Notes under the pieces: model-generated | Told to the model about the DNA's origin: nothing | Database searches by the model: none | What the model saw: the letters and a program-made list of their open reading frames with translations, nothing else | Source of the DNA: Cellvibrio fontiphilus_A | Lineage (GTDB): Bacteria; Pseudomonadota; Gammaproteobacteria; Pseudomonadales; Cellvibrionaceae | Direction of reading: 5' to 3' | Assembly (NCBI RefSeq): GCF_042646205.1 | Contig: NZ_JBHRTF010000006.1 | Location: forward strand, 124,001-188,000 | Length of the DNA: 64,000 bases | Part shown: in pieces, positions 6,519-14,812 of the stretch | Layout: the number at the start of each line of letters is the position of its first letter | Numbering within the stretch: the stretch's first letter is position 1 | Translations under genes and position numbers: made by a program

Positions 6519-8461
6519 TGGAAATGACTAATCCCATGCAGCCCTTAATTAAATTATCCGCTGTAACCAAAACATTTCGCAACGGCGAAATTGCAACCCA
6601 GGTATTGCAGGGTATTGATCTGGAAATTTATCCCGGTGAATTTGTTGCCATCATGGGGCAGTCGGGTTCGGGCAAATCGACGTTAATGAATATTCTTGGT
6701 TGCCTTGATCGCGCGACAAGCGGTGAATATTTTTTTAATGGCAATAATGTGGCTGGGTTGGACAGCGATGGCCTTGCACAACTACGCCGCGAAGCCTTTG
6801 GTTTTGTATTTCAGAGTTACAATTTGCTGGCCGGTTCCAACGCCTGTGAAAATGTGGAGATGCCAGCGACTTATTCGGGTATGACAGCGCAGGCCCGACG
6901 TGAACGCTCTACACAATTATTAAGCTCCCTGGGTTTGCAGGAGCGTTTTTATCATCGCCCCAATCAATTATCTGGCGGTCAGCAGCAGCGTGTTTCTATT
7001 GCGCGCGCCTTGATGAATGGCGGCCAGATTATTCTTGCTGATGAGCCAACAGGGGCATTGGATAGCCACAGCGGTAAAGAAGTGATGCGCTTGTTAAAGG
7101 AATTATCTGCACAGGGGCACACCATTATTTTAATTACCCACGATGCAGAATTGGCACACCATGCGCAGCGTTTGATTGAAATCCGCGATGGAAAAATTAT
7201 TGCCGACCCTGGCCCCACTATCCCGCAAGTATTGCCAGCAAGTGAGCACAGGTTGCAGGGTGCACCCAAACTTAAAACCGAAATTTTGGAAGCAACCAAA
7301 ACTGCGTTTCGCTCCTTGCATAGCAATATTTTCCGTACTGTATTAACGCTCTTGGGTATTGTGATTGGTGTGGCTTCTGTCATTGCCCTTATGGCCATTG
7401 GCGACGGGGCAAAAAAATCGGTTGTGGACAGCATCAGCGCTATGGGTAGTAATTTATTGCTGGTGCGCCCGGGCGGCCCTAACCAGCGCGGACGTGGTGA
7501 AGTGGCTACCTTGGTGCCGGAAGATGTAACTGCTATCGCCCAGCTGCCACATATTGCTGCTGTACTGCCCGAACTCAACGGCAGTTTTACCCTGCGTTAC
7601 GGCAATGTAGATCACACCACCGAAGTAAATGCTACCGCTGCAGAATTTCCCGATGCGCGCAAATGGCCTGTTGCCAGCGGTACATTTTTTACCACTGAGG
7701 ACGAAAAAAATTATGCCACCGTGGTCGTTCTGGGTAAGTCGGTGGCAACAAAATTGTTTGCGGATAAAAATCCACTCGGCGAATTTATTATTATCAATAA
7801 TGTGCTCTTTCAAGTGATTGGTGTCATGAGTGAGCGCGGTGCAGATCCCGGTGGGCAAGATCAAGATGATCGGGTTTTTGTACCGTTTAAAACTGGCAGC
7901 CTGCGTGTTATTGGTCAGCGGTTTCTGCGCAATATCACTATCTCTGTCGATGATGAAAAAAACATGGAAGCAGTGCAAACCCGTGTGCATGCACTCATGT
8001 TGGAACGGCACGGCACGGAAGATTTCCATATCCGCAGTATGTCATCGCTGATTGATATGGTTTCTGAAACACAAAATACCATGACATTTTTATTGGGTTC
8101 CATCGCCGCCATATCGTTATTAGTGGGCGGAATTGGTGTGATGAATATTATGTTGGTCAGTGTTACCGAACGCACCCGGGAAATTGGTGTGCGTATGGCA
8201 ACCGGTGCACGCACACGCAATATTATGCAGCAATTTTTAATTGAGGCTTTGGTGGTGTCTGCACTGGGCGGTGTCATTGGTGTTGCTATTGGGCTTGGCG
8301 CAGCGATGTTAATTGCCAAGCTTGGAACCCCTGTTGCTTATTCATTAACACCGGTGATTCTGGCATTTAGCTGTGCGTTCCTTACGGGGTTATTGTTTGG
8401 CTATTTGCCTGCGCGCAAAGCAGCTCGCCTTGATCCAGTTACAGCCTTGGCGACGGAGTAA
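6518..8461 (+). CDS. macB: MacB-type ABC transporter (ATPase fused to permease)
   Basis: 647 residues, normal MacB length. The N-terminal ATPase has Walker A G-Q-S-G-S-G-K-S (47-54), the signature L-S-G-G-Q-Q-Q-R (151-158) and Walker B with I-L-A-D-E-P-T-G-A-L-D. A first membrane helix near 275-295, a periplasmic MacB core domain and three C-terminal helices follow. It drives export or periplasmic extrusion together with the adaptor upstream and the outer-membrane factor downstream; all three form one operon with overlapping or 2-bp junctions. The cargo cannot be told from sequence. Confidence 0.93.
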   Translation: MEMTNPMQPLIKLSAVTKTFRNGEIATQVLQGIDLEIYPGEFVAIMGQSGSGKSTLMNILGCLDRATSGEYFFNGNNVAGLDSDGLAQLRREAFGFVFQSYNLLAGSNACENVEMPATYSGMTAQARRERSTQLLSSLGLQERFYHRPNQLSGGQQQRVSIARALMNGGQIILADEPTGALDSHSGKEVMRLLKELSAQGHTIILITHDAELAHHAQRLIEIRDGKIIADPGPTIPQVLPASEHRLQGAPKLKTEILEATKTAFRSLHSNIFRTVLTLLGIVIGVASVIALMAIGDGAKKSVVDSISAMGSNLLLVRPGGPNQRGRGEVATLVPEDVTAIAQLPHIAAVLPELNGSFTLRYGNVDHTTEVNATAAEFPDARKWPVASGTFFTTEDEKNYATVVVLGKSVATKLFADKNPLGEFIIINNVLFQVIGVMSERGADPGGQDQDDRVFVPFKTGSLRVIGQRFLRNITISVDDEKNMEAVQTRVHALMLERHGTEDFHIRSMSSLIDMVSETQNTMTFLLGSIAAISLLVGGIGVMNIMLVSVTERTREIGVRMATGARTRNIMQQFLIEALVVSALGGVIGVAIGLGAAMLIAKLGTPVAYSLTPVILAFSCAFLTGLLFGYLPARKAARLDPVTALATE

Positions 8462-8463
8462 TT

Positions 8464-9855
8464 ATGCAAATTAAAATATTATCGCTACTGAGCTCAGCAG
8501 TATTCATTACGGCTTGCGCATCAGGCCCGGTGCAAACGCCAAAGATTAATTATGCGGATAACTATTCATCTGTCTCTCATCAAGTGGCTACCAAAAATAC
8601 AGTCCTGGATTCGAATTGGTGGCACGCATTTCAATCGCCAGTGTTAAATAATTTAATGCAAGTTGCGCAACAGCAGAGTCTGGATTTATTAATGTCGGCA
8701 GAGCGGGTAAAACAAGCTGAGTTGCAAATGCGTATTGCCAATGCAAGTTTATTTCCATCGCTCAGTGCCAGTGCATCATCCGGTGAATCGCGAACTGAAC
8801 CGCAAGGCGGAAGTAACAGTCGCAGTGAATCAACCCGTGCGAGTGTAAACATCAGCTATGAGGTGGATTTGTGGGGCGGTATTGCAGCTGGGCGCACCGC
8901 TGCACAAGCGGGCTACGCCGCAAGCCGTTATGATCAGGAGGCGGCAGCCTTGAGTATTAATGCAGCCATTGCCAGCAGTTGGTTCCAGTGGTTGGCGCTA
9001 CAGGAGCGCATCGCCACTGCACATAAAAATGTTGCTATTGCTGAGCGCGTACAAAATATCGTTCAGGCTCGTTACAACAATGGTGCGGCAACAGCGGCAG
9101 ATGTTGCGCAGCAAAAAACCAACTTGCTAACCCAGCAATCTTCACTCTTGCCCTTGGAGTTGCAGGCACGTCAAACCCAATCGGCGCTGGCTATTTTGCT
9201 AGGAAAAACACCACAAGAATTTGCGCTTGCAACAGAATATTTATTGGATATTGCTGTACCGCAAATTGCCGCCGGTACGCCCGCCGATTTAGTAAACCGT
9301 CGCCCGGATTTGGCAGCGAGCGAAGCTAATCTGCGTGCGGCTAATGCCAATATAGATGTTGCCCGCGCGGCATTGTTGCCTGGTATCAGCTTAAGTGCTA
9401 ACGCGGGAAAATCAGCAACCGAATTGTTCAGTTTGAATCCGGTCACACAATCATCTGGCTGGGCGCTATCGCTGGCACAAACTGTATTTAATGGCGGGCG
9501 TTTGCTGAATCAGAAACGATTAAGTGAAGCGCGCCGCAGTGAGTTACTCTTGCAGTATCACAAAGCCATTCTTACGGCTTTACAGGAAGTGGATAACGCT
9601 CTGGTTGCAGCCGATGTCGGCCAGCGCCAGGAAGCCAGTCAGCAAGAAATTGTGGCGAATGCTGCGCGCAGTTTGACATTGACCGAGGCGCGTTACAGGG
9701 CCGGAAGCGATGATTTGTTGTCGCTACTGGATGCACAGCGAAGTTTGTTCCAAGCCCAGGATTCGCTGGTGCAGCAACGTTTGTCGCGTTTGAATGCCGC
9801 AGTAGATTTATACAAAGCACTCGGTGGTGGCTGGGCACTTGCTGTTCAAGAGTAG
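8464..9855 (+). CDS. Outer-membrane efflux lipoprotein of the NodT/OprM family
   Basis: 463 residues. The signal peptide ends in the lipobox-like I-T-A-C, so the mature protein is probably lipidated. The body shows the duplicated coiled-coil and beta-strand pattern of TolC-like trimers, with V-N-R-R-P-D-L-A at the repeat junction, a hallmark of the NodT family, and L-T-E-A-R-Y-R-A-G near the end. It starts 2 bp after macB and completes the tripartite pump. A dedicated outer-membrane channel in a MacAB operon removes the need for a shared TolC. Confidence 0.93.
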   Translation: MQIKILSLLSSAVFITACASGPVQTPKINYADNYSSVSHQVATKNTVLDSNWWHAFQSPVLNNLMQVAQQQSLDLLMSAERVKQAELQMRIANASLFPSLSASASSGESRTEPQGGSNSRSESTRASVNISYEVDLWGGIAAGRTAAQAGYAASRYDQEAAALSINAAIASSWFQWLALQERIATAHKNVAIAERVQNIVQARYNNGAATAADVAQQKTNLLTQQSSLLPLELQARQTQSALAILLGKTPQEFALATEYLLDIAVPQIAAGTPADLVNRRPDLAASEANLRAANANIDVARAALLPGISLSANAGKSATELFSLNPVTQSSGWALSLAQTVFNGGRLLNQKRLSEARRSELLLQYHKAILTALQEVDNALVAADVGQRQEASQQEIVANAARSLTLTEARYRAGSDDLLSLLDAQRSLFQAQDSLVQQRLSRLNAAVDLYKALGGGWALAVQE

Positions 9856-9922
9856 CGTTATAACTGGCATTGTTCCTGCTGGTGCTTGGATGTTACTAAT
9901 CCAGTTAAGATCAAGAGGAAAA

Positions 9923-10336
9923 ATGCCAGTGTTTTTGCTATCGGTTGTCAATTATTTTGCCCAACTCAAACCAGGCAAAATGGTGCTGTGGTTTTATTTA
10001 ATTTGGTATCTGGTTACCGTGTATTTCCACTTTGATCCCAACCCCAAAATCTGGATTAATGCGGTGGGTATCAGTGTTGTTATTGGTATTGCCCTGATGC
10101 TGAGTGTGAGTAGTGGGCAATCACCATGGGCGAATCCCTGGCAAACCTTTCGTTTATTCTGGATGCCTTTTGCGGTTTCCAGTTTTTCATCGCTGATTAA
10201 AGGACAGGGATATACGGTGATTTTTTCTCCCCATTGGCACGAGATAATGGTCGCATTAAGTGCATGCGCATTATTTGGCTTGCTAGTGGCAGTGCTTAAA
10301 TGGTGCAACCGCAGCTGTTTGTTGTCATCTTCCTGA
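9923..10336 (+). CDS. Small inner-membrane protein of unknown function
   Basis: 137 residues from the ATG at 9923, which has an AAGAGGA ribosome site; an upstream ATG at 9824 would overlap the efflux gene and lacks support. Hydrophobic segments lie at about 16-32, 40-58 and 105-125, and the start L-W-F-Y-L-I-W-Y-L-V is strongly membrane-like. I do not recognise a named family. It is not obviously part of the efflux operon (67 bp gap) and precedes thrS, with a hairpin between them. Confidence 0.7.
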   Translation: MPVFLLSVVNYFAQLKPGKMVLWFYLIWYLVTVYFHFDPNPKIWINAVGISVVIGIALMLSVSSGQSPWANPWQTFRLFWMPFAVSSFSSLIKGQGYTVIFSPHWHEIMVALSACALFGLLVAVLKWCNRSCLLSSS

Positions 10337-10338
10337 GG

Positions 10339-10368
10339 TTGCCTCAGCTTCCCCGAGTCCCCTATACT
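10339..10368 (+). promoter_or_regulatory. Probable sigma-70 promoter for thrS
   Basis: TTGCCT (10339-10344) and TATACT (10363-10368) are separated by 18 bp. It sits just after the stop of the preceding gene and about 105 bp before thrS. Confidence 0.45.
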
Positions 10369-10382
10369 CGCCAGCCCAATGA

Positions 10383-10410
10383 CCCGCGCGCTCGTAAGTG
10401 CGGGCTTTTT
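10383..10410 (+). terminator. Hairpin with T-run upstream of thrS
   Basis: CCCGC and GCGGG arms around a 12-base loop are followed by CTTTTTATTT. It either ends the upstream gene or acts as a leader hairpin for thrS, since the likely promoter lies before it. Confidence 0.5.
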
Positions 10411-10473
10411 ATTTGCGATTCCCGCTTTTATCACGTGACCTTTCGTAGGGGCCACCACTGACTGAGGTTTATC

Positions 10474-12417
10474 ATGCCCGTAATTACTCTCCCCGACGGC
10501 TCCAAACGTCCGTTTGAAAATCCCGTTACTGTCTATGAAGTTGCCGCCTCTATCGGCGCTGGTTTGGCCAAGGCTACTTTAGGTGGTCGCGTCTATTTAA
10601 ATGGTGATACCACAGGCCAGCGTGTCGATGCACATGACTTGATCACTGAAGATGCTAACTTGGTTATTTTCACTCCGAAAGATGAAGATGGTTTGGAAAT
10701 CATCCGCCACTCTTGCGCACACTTGCTTGGTCACGCAATCAAACAGCTATTTCCCGATGTGAAAATGGCCATCGGCCCAACCATCGACAACGGCTTTTAT
10801 TACGACATCGACTTGGAGCACAAGCTGACCGACGAGGATATCGCCCGTTTGGAAGCGCGCATGCTGGAATTAGCAAAAACCGAATATGACGTGGTAAAAA
10901 AGAAAGTCAGCTGGCAAGAAGCCTATGATGTTTTCACTGCGCGTGGCGAGACTTACAAGCTGGAAATTTTGGATCGCGACGTGCCTAAAGATGCCACGCC
11001 GGGTCTGTATCACCATGAAGAATACGTGGATATGTGCCGTGGCCCGCATGTGCCCAACATGCGTTTTTGCTTGAACTTTAAATTGATGCGCACTTCAGGC
11101 GCCTACTGGCGCGGCGACTCCAACAATAAAATGTTGCAGCGCATCTATGGCACTGCGTTTGCCGATGCCAAGCAGTTAAAAGCTTATTTGAATTTGTTGG
11201 AAGAGGCGGCCAAGCGCGATCACCGCAAGCTCGCCAAGAAATTTGATTTGTTCCACTTGCAAGATGAAGCGCCGGGCATGGTGTTTTGGCATCCAAAAGG
11301 CTGGACGCTGTGGCAACAAATCGAACAGTACATGCGCACCAAACAAAATGACTGGGGCTATCAGGAAGTAAAAACGCCGCTGATTATGGATCGCACCCTA
11401 TGGGAGAAATCCGGCCACTGGGAAAACTATCGCGACAATATGTTTACCACTGAATCGGAAAAACGCGATTTTGCAGTTAAGCCGATGAACTGCCCCGGCC
11501 ATATCCAGATTTTTAACCATGGTTTGCGCTCGCATAAAGATTTGCCGCTGCGTTTGGCTGAATTTGGCTCTTGTCACCGCAATGAAGCTTCTGGTGCACT
11601 TCACGGCATTATGCGTGTGCGTGGATTTGTGCAGGACGATGCGCACATTTTCTGTACTGAAGAGCAAGTGATTAGCGAAGTGGCTGCATTCAACCAAATG
11701 CTCAAATCCGTTTACGACGATTTTGGCTTTACCGATATCGCGGTAAAACTGTCTCTGCGCCCAGAAAAATACGCAGGTAGTTTGGAAACCTGGAACAAGG
11801 CAGAAGAGGGTTTGCGTATTGCACTCAAAGCGGCTGGACTTGAGTGGGAAGAGTTGCCGGGTGAGGGGGCTTTCTATGGTCCGAAGATTGAATATCAAAT
11901 CAAGGATGCGCTTGGTCGTTCATGGCAGTGCGGTACTATCCAACTGGATTATGTGCTGCCAGAACGTTTGGATGCGGAATTTGTTGCTGAAGACAATCAG
12001 CGCAAGCGCCCGGTTATGTTGCACCGTGCGATTCTTGGGTCTTTCGAGCGCTTTTTGGGCATACTGATTGAGCATTACGAGGGGTCTTTCCCTACATGGC
12101 TTGCGCCAGCTCAAGTAGCGGTCATGAATATCACCGACAATCAGGCTGATTACGTCAAAATGATCGAAAAAGCCTTGCGCGAGCAGGGCTTCCGGGTAAT
12201 TCCGGACTTGAGAAATGAGAAGATCGGCTTTAAAATCCGCGAGCACACAATTCAGCGGGTACCCTACCTGCTCGTCATTGGCGATAAAGAGGTTGAAAAT
12301 CAATCACTTGCAGTTCGCACAAGGGACGGACAAGACTTGGGTGTAATGACTCTGGAAGCTTTCATCGCGCACTTGACCGCCGATATAGCGCGTCGAGGCA
12401 GAAATATTTCTGCCTGA
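10474..12417 (+). CDS. thrS: Threonyl-tRNA synthetase
   Basis: 647 residues, close to the E. coli length of 642. An N-terminal TGS domain (about 1-62) is followed by the editing domain with the H-x-x-x-H pattern (H-S-C-A-H-L-L-G-H), then the class II catalytic core with M-N-C-P-G-H (338-343), whose Cys is a zinc ligand, and a C-terminal anticodon domain. It charges tRNA-Thr and hydrolyses mischarged Ser-tRNA-Thr. It heads the conserved thrS-infC-rpmI-rplT block; in E. coli it represses its own translation by binding its leader. Confidence 0.98.
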   Translation: MPVITLPDGSKRPFENPVTVYEVAASIGAGLAKATLGGRVYLNGDTTGQRVDAHDLITEDANLVIFTPKDEDGLEIIRHSCAHLLGHAIKQLFPDVKMAIGPTIDNGFYYDIDLEHKLTDEDIARLEARMLELAKTEYDVVKKKVSWQEAYDVFTARGETYKLEILDRDVPKDATPGLYHHEEYVDMCRGPHVPNMRFCLNFKLMRTSGAYWRGDSNNKMLQRIYGTAFADAKQLKAYLNLLEEAAKRDHRKLAKKFDLFHLQDEAPGMVFWHPKGWTLWQQIEQYMRTKQNDWGYQEVKTPLIMDRTLWEKSGHWENYRDNMFTTESEKRDFAVKPMNCPGHIQIFNHGLRSHKDLPLRLAEFGSCHRNEASGALHGIMRVRGFVQDDAHIFCTEEQVISEVAAFNQMLKSVYDDFGFTDIAVKLSLRPEKYAGSLETWNKAEEGLRIALKAAGLEWEELPGEGAFYGPKIEYQIKDALGRSWQCGTIQLDYVLPERLDAEFVAEDNQRKRPVMLHRAILGSFERFLGILIEHYEGSFPTWLAPAQVAVMNITDNQADYVKMIEKALREQGFRVIPDLRNEKIGFKIREHTIQRVPYLLVIGDKEVENQSLAVRTRDGQDLGVMTLEAFIAHLTADIARRGRNISA

Positions 12418-12470
12418 TAAGTGTGAAAAAGCAAAAGATTCGTTCCTATTAATTATTTGGAGATACAACT

Positions 12471-13019
12471 ATCAAACGAGATAACGCTCCCGCAGCCAAA
12501 GGCAATTCTAAAAAGGCGCGGATCAACGATCAGATCGAAGCCAAACAGGTTCGTTTAATTAATGCCGAAGGTGAGCAAGTTGGTATCGTTCCCCTGAGTG
12601 AAGCGCTCGCGCAGGCTCAAGCGGCAACACTGGATTTGGTAGAGATCGTTGCTGATAGCGATCCAATAGTCTGTAAGATTATGGATTACGGCAAGCATCT
12701 GTTTGAGATCAAAAAAACCAAAGCTGCTGCCAAGAAGAAACAAAAGCAGCAGTTGGTGAAGGAAATGAAATTTCGCCCAGGGACGGAGGAAGCAGATTAT
12801 CAGGTGAAGTTGAAAGCTGTAATCCGCTTCCTGGAGCATGGGGACAAGGCCAAGATAACGTTAAAGTTTCGTGGCCGCGAACTCGCCCACCAAGAGTTGG
12901 GGATGGAGATGATGCAACGCATCGAAGCCGACCTCACCGAATTGGGCACCGTAGAGCAGGCTGCCAAAATGGAAGGTAAGCAGCTCACCATGGTGATCGC
13001 CCCCAAAAAGAGAAAATAG
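12471..13019 (+). CDS. infC: Translation initiation factor IF-3, with an ATC start codon
   Basis: 182 residues from the ATC at 12471, preceded by TTGGAGA at 12457-12463. The frame has no ATG until 12636, which would remove the whole N-terminal domain (R-I-N-D-Q-I through D-L-V-E-I-V), so the ATC start is needed. Length matches E. coli IF-3 (180). IF-3 rejects non-standard initiation codons, so its own AUC start gives negative feedback as in E. coli (AUU). The C-terminal domain contains K-F-R-P-G-T and K-I-T-L-K-F-R-G-R-E. Confidence 0.95.
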   Translation: MKRDNAPAAKGNSKKARINDQIEAKQVRLINAEGEQVGIVPLSEALAQAQAATLDLVEIVADSDPIVCKIMDYGKHLFEIKKTKAAAKKKQKQQLVKEMKFRPGTEEADYQVKLKAVIRFLEHGDKAKITLKFRGRELAHQELGMEMMQRIEADLTELGTVEQAAKMEGKQLTMVIAPKKRK

Positions 13020-13080
13020 TCGGGCTTTTAGCTGCCTTGATTATTTATATTATTTACCTAAATGTGTGGAGTTCTATCAC

Positions 13081-13278
13081 ATGGCAACCAAAGCTAAAGT
13101 ACACAGTGGCGCATCAAAGCGCTTCAAAAAGACTGGCGCGGGCTTCAAATTCAAGCACGCTAACAAGAGCCACATCCTGACCAAAATGACGACCAAGCGT
13201 AAGCGCCAACTGCGCGGCACCAGCATCGTTGATGCAGCCGATGTACCACGCGTAAAACGTTTGTTCCGTGCTATCTAA
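13081..13278 (+). CDS. rpmI: 50S ribosomal protein L35
   Basis: 65 residues from the ATG at 13081, preceded by a GTGGAG ribosome site; a start further upstream adds five non-conserved residues. Basic throughout, with the family start M-A-T-K-A-K-V-H-S-G-A and K-R-K-R-Q-L-R-G. It lies between infC and rplT as usual. In E. coli this gene and rplT are controlled by L20 binding to the leader. Confidence 0.97.
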   Translation: MATKAKVHSGASKRFKKTGAGFKFKHANKSHILTKMTTKRKRQLRGTSIVDAADVPRVKRLFRAI

Positions 13279-13309
13279 TAGCGCTTATTAATTTTGAGAG
13301 GATAGAAAT

Positions 13310-13669
13310 ATGGCCCGTGTTAAGCGTGGTGTAGAGGCGCGTCGTCGTCACAAGAAAGTATTAAAAGCTGCTAAAGGTTACTACGGTGCACGTTCGCGTA
13401 CCTTCCGTGTTGCCAAGCAAGCTGTTATCAAAGCTGGTCAATATGCTTACCGCGATCGTCGCGTTAAAAAGCGTAATTTCCGTGCTTTGTGGATCACTCG
13501 TATCAATGCTCAATCTCGCGCTGAAGGTTTGACCTACAGCCAATTGATTGCTGGCTTGAAAAAGGCGAGCATCGTTCTCGATCGTCGTGTACTGGCCGAC
13601 TTGGCTGTATATGACAAGGCGGCATTTGCTGCTGTTGTTGCGAAGGCTAAATCAGCTCTGGCTGCTTAA
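13310..13669 (+). CDS. rplT: 50S ribosomal protein L20
   Basis: 119 residues, start M-A-R-V-K-R-G-V, with the basic N-terminal extension K-A-A-K-G-Y-Y-G-A-R-S-R that threads into 23S rRNA and a globular C-terminal half. It assists early assembly of the large subunit and represses the rpmI-rplT part of its own mRNA in enterobacteria. A GAGAGGA ribosome site precedes the ATG. A strong hairpin with T-run follows. Confidence 0.98.
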   Translation: MARVKRGVEARRRHKKVLKAAKGYYGARSRTFRVAKQAVIKAGQYAYRDRRVKKRNFRALWITRINAQSRAEGLTYSQLIAGLKKASIVLDRRVLADLAVYDKAAFAAVVAKAKSALAA

Positions 13670-13714
13670 TCGTCCAGCAACGGAAAGCTCGAAAGAGTTT
13701 TTGTGAACGCGATG

Positions 13715-13748
13715 AAAAGGGGAGGAGCTTTGGTTCCTCCCTTTTTTT
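13715..13748 (+). terminator. Terminator or attenuator between rplT and pheS
   Basis: GGGAGGA (13720-13726) pairs with TCCTCCC (13735-13741) around an 8-base loop, followed by seven T. In E. coli the same gap holds the pheM attenuator that controls pheST, so this hairpin may regulate pheST read-through rather than simply end the operon. Confidence 0.8.
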
Positions 13749-13783
13749 ATGGCTTTATTTAACGATTCAAATTGGAAAAGCAG

Positions 13784-14797
13784 ATGGAAAATCTCGCTGC
13801 GCTTACCCAAGAAGCGCTCAAAGCAGTTAATGATGCCCAGGATCTTGCTGCACTGGATTCCGTGCGCGTGAACTATCTGGGTAAAAATGGCAGCATTACA
13901 TCGCTGATGAAAACGCTCGGCAAGTTGACACCGGAAGAGCGCCCGACTGCCGGAGCCGAAATCAATAAGGCAAAGGACGCAGTTCAAGAGGCATTGAGTC
14001 AGCGCAAGCACTTGCTTGAGAAGGCAGAAATCGATGCAAAGCTCGCCAATGAGGTTATCGATGTCACCTTGTCAGGGCGCGGCCAGCATACGGGTGGATT
14101 GCACCCCGTTACTCGCACATTACAACGTATTGAAGAAATTTTTGCCGCTGTGGGTTACAGCGTTGAAGTCGGCCCGGAGATTGAGGACGACTACCACAAC
14201 TTTGAAGCACTTAATATTCCATCACATCACCCCGCACGTGCAATGCACGATACGTTTTATGTCGATGACACCCATGTGCTGCGTACTCATACGTCTCCAG
14301 TACAAGTGCGAACTATGGAAAATAAGCAGCCACCGATTCGGGTGATTTGTCCTGGGCGCGTTTATCGCTGCGATTCTGATGTAACTCATTCCCCCATGTT
14401 TCATCAGGTGGAAGGCTTGGTGGTTGATAAAAATATCAGTTTTGCCGACTTGAAGGGCACCATGGATCAATTTCTAAAAGCATTTTTCGAAGCTGATGTT
14501 CCTGTGCGTTTCCGTCCTTCTTATTTTCCTTTTACTGAGCCCTCTGCTGAGATGGATATACAGTGCACCCAGTGCCGCGGTAAGGGCTGTCGTATGTGTA
14601 AGAACACTGGCTGGCTCGAAGTGGGTGGCTGTGGAATGGTGCATCCTGAGGTGTTTAAATCCAGCGGTGTTGATCCTGAGGTTTACACCGGTTTTGCCTT
14701 CGGTATGGGGGTAGAGCGTCTTGCAATGTTGCGCTATGGCGTGAATGACTTGCGTCTGTTTTTTGAAAACGATTTGCGCTTCTTAAAACAGTTTTAA
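13784..14797 (+). CDS. pheS: Phenylalanyl-tRNA synthetase alpha subunit
   Basis: 337 residues from the ATG at 13784 (a TTG at 13772 is in frame but not needed). An N-terminal coiled coil (about 1-85) that grips tRNA is followed by the class II catalytic core with the F-Y-V-D-D-T-H-V-L-R-T-H-T-S motif 2 region and the C-terminal G-M-G-V-E-R-L-A-M-L motif 3. A four-Cys cluster C-T-Q-C-R-G-K-G-C-R-M-C is visible. It forms the alpha2-beta2 enzyme with pheT, 15 bp downstream. Confidence 0.98.
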   Translation: MENLAALTQEALKAVNDAQDLAALDSVRVNYLGKNGSITSLMKTLGKLTPEERPTAGAEINKAKDAVQEALSQRKHLLEKAEIDAKLANEVIDVTLSGRGQHTGGLHPVTRTLQRIEEIFAAVGYSVEVGPEIEDDYHNFEALNIPSHHPARAMHDTFYVDDTHVLRTHTSPVQVRTMENKQPPIRVICPGRVYRCDSDVTHSPMFHQVEGLVVDKNISFADLKGTMDQFLKAFFEADVPVRFRPSYFPFTEPSAEMDIQCTQCRGKGCRMCKNTGWLEVGGCGMVHPEVFKSSGVDPEVYTGFAFGMGVERLAMLRYGVNDLRLFFENDLRFLKQF

Positions 14798-14812
14798 CGG
14801 AACGAATAAATT

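Noticed and set aside
6979..8029. Long minus-strand frames inside macB
   Set aside because: They overlap a fully conserved ABC transporter and have no recognisable domain or ribosome site.
12636..13019. IF-3 started at the ATG 12636
   Set aside because: It would lack the conserved N-terminal domain, which is encoded upstream in the same frame.
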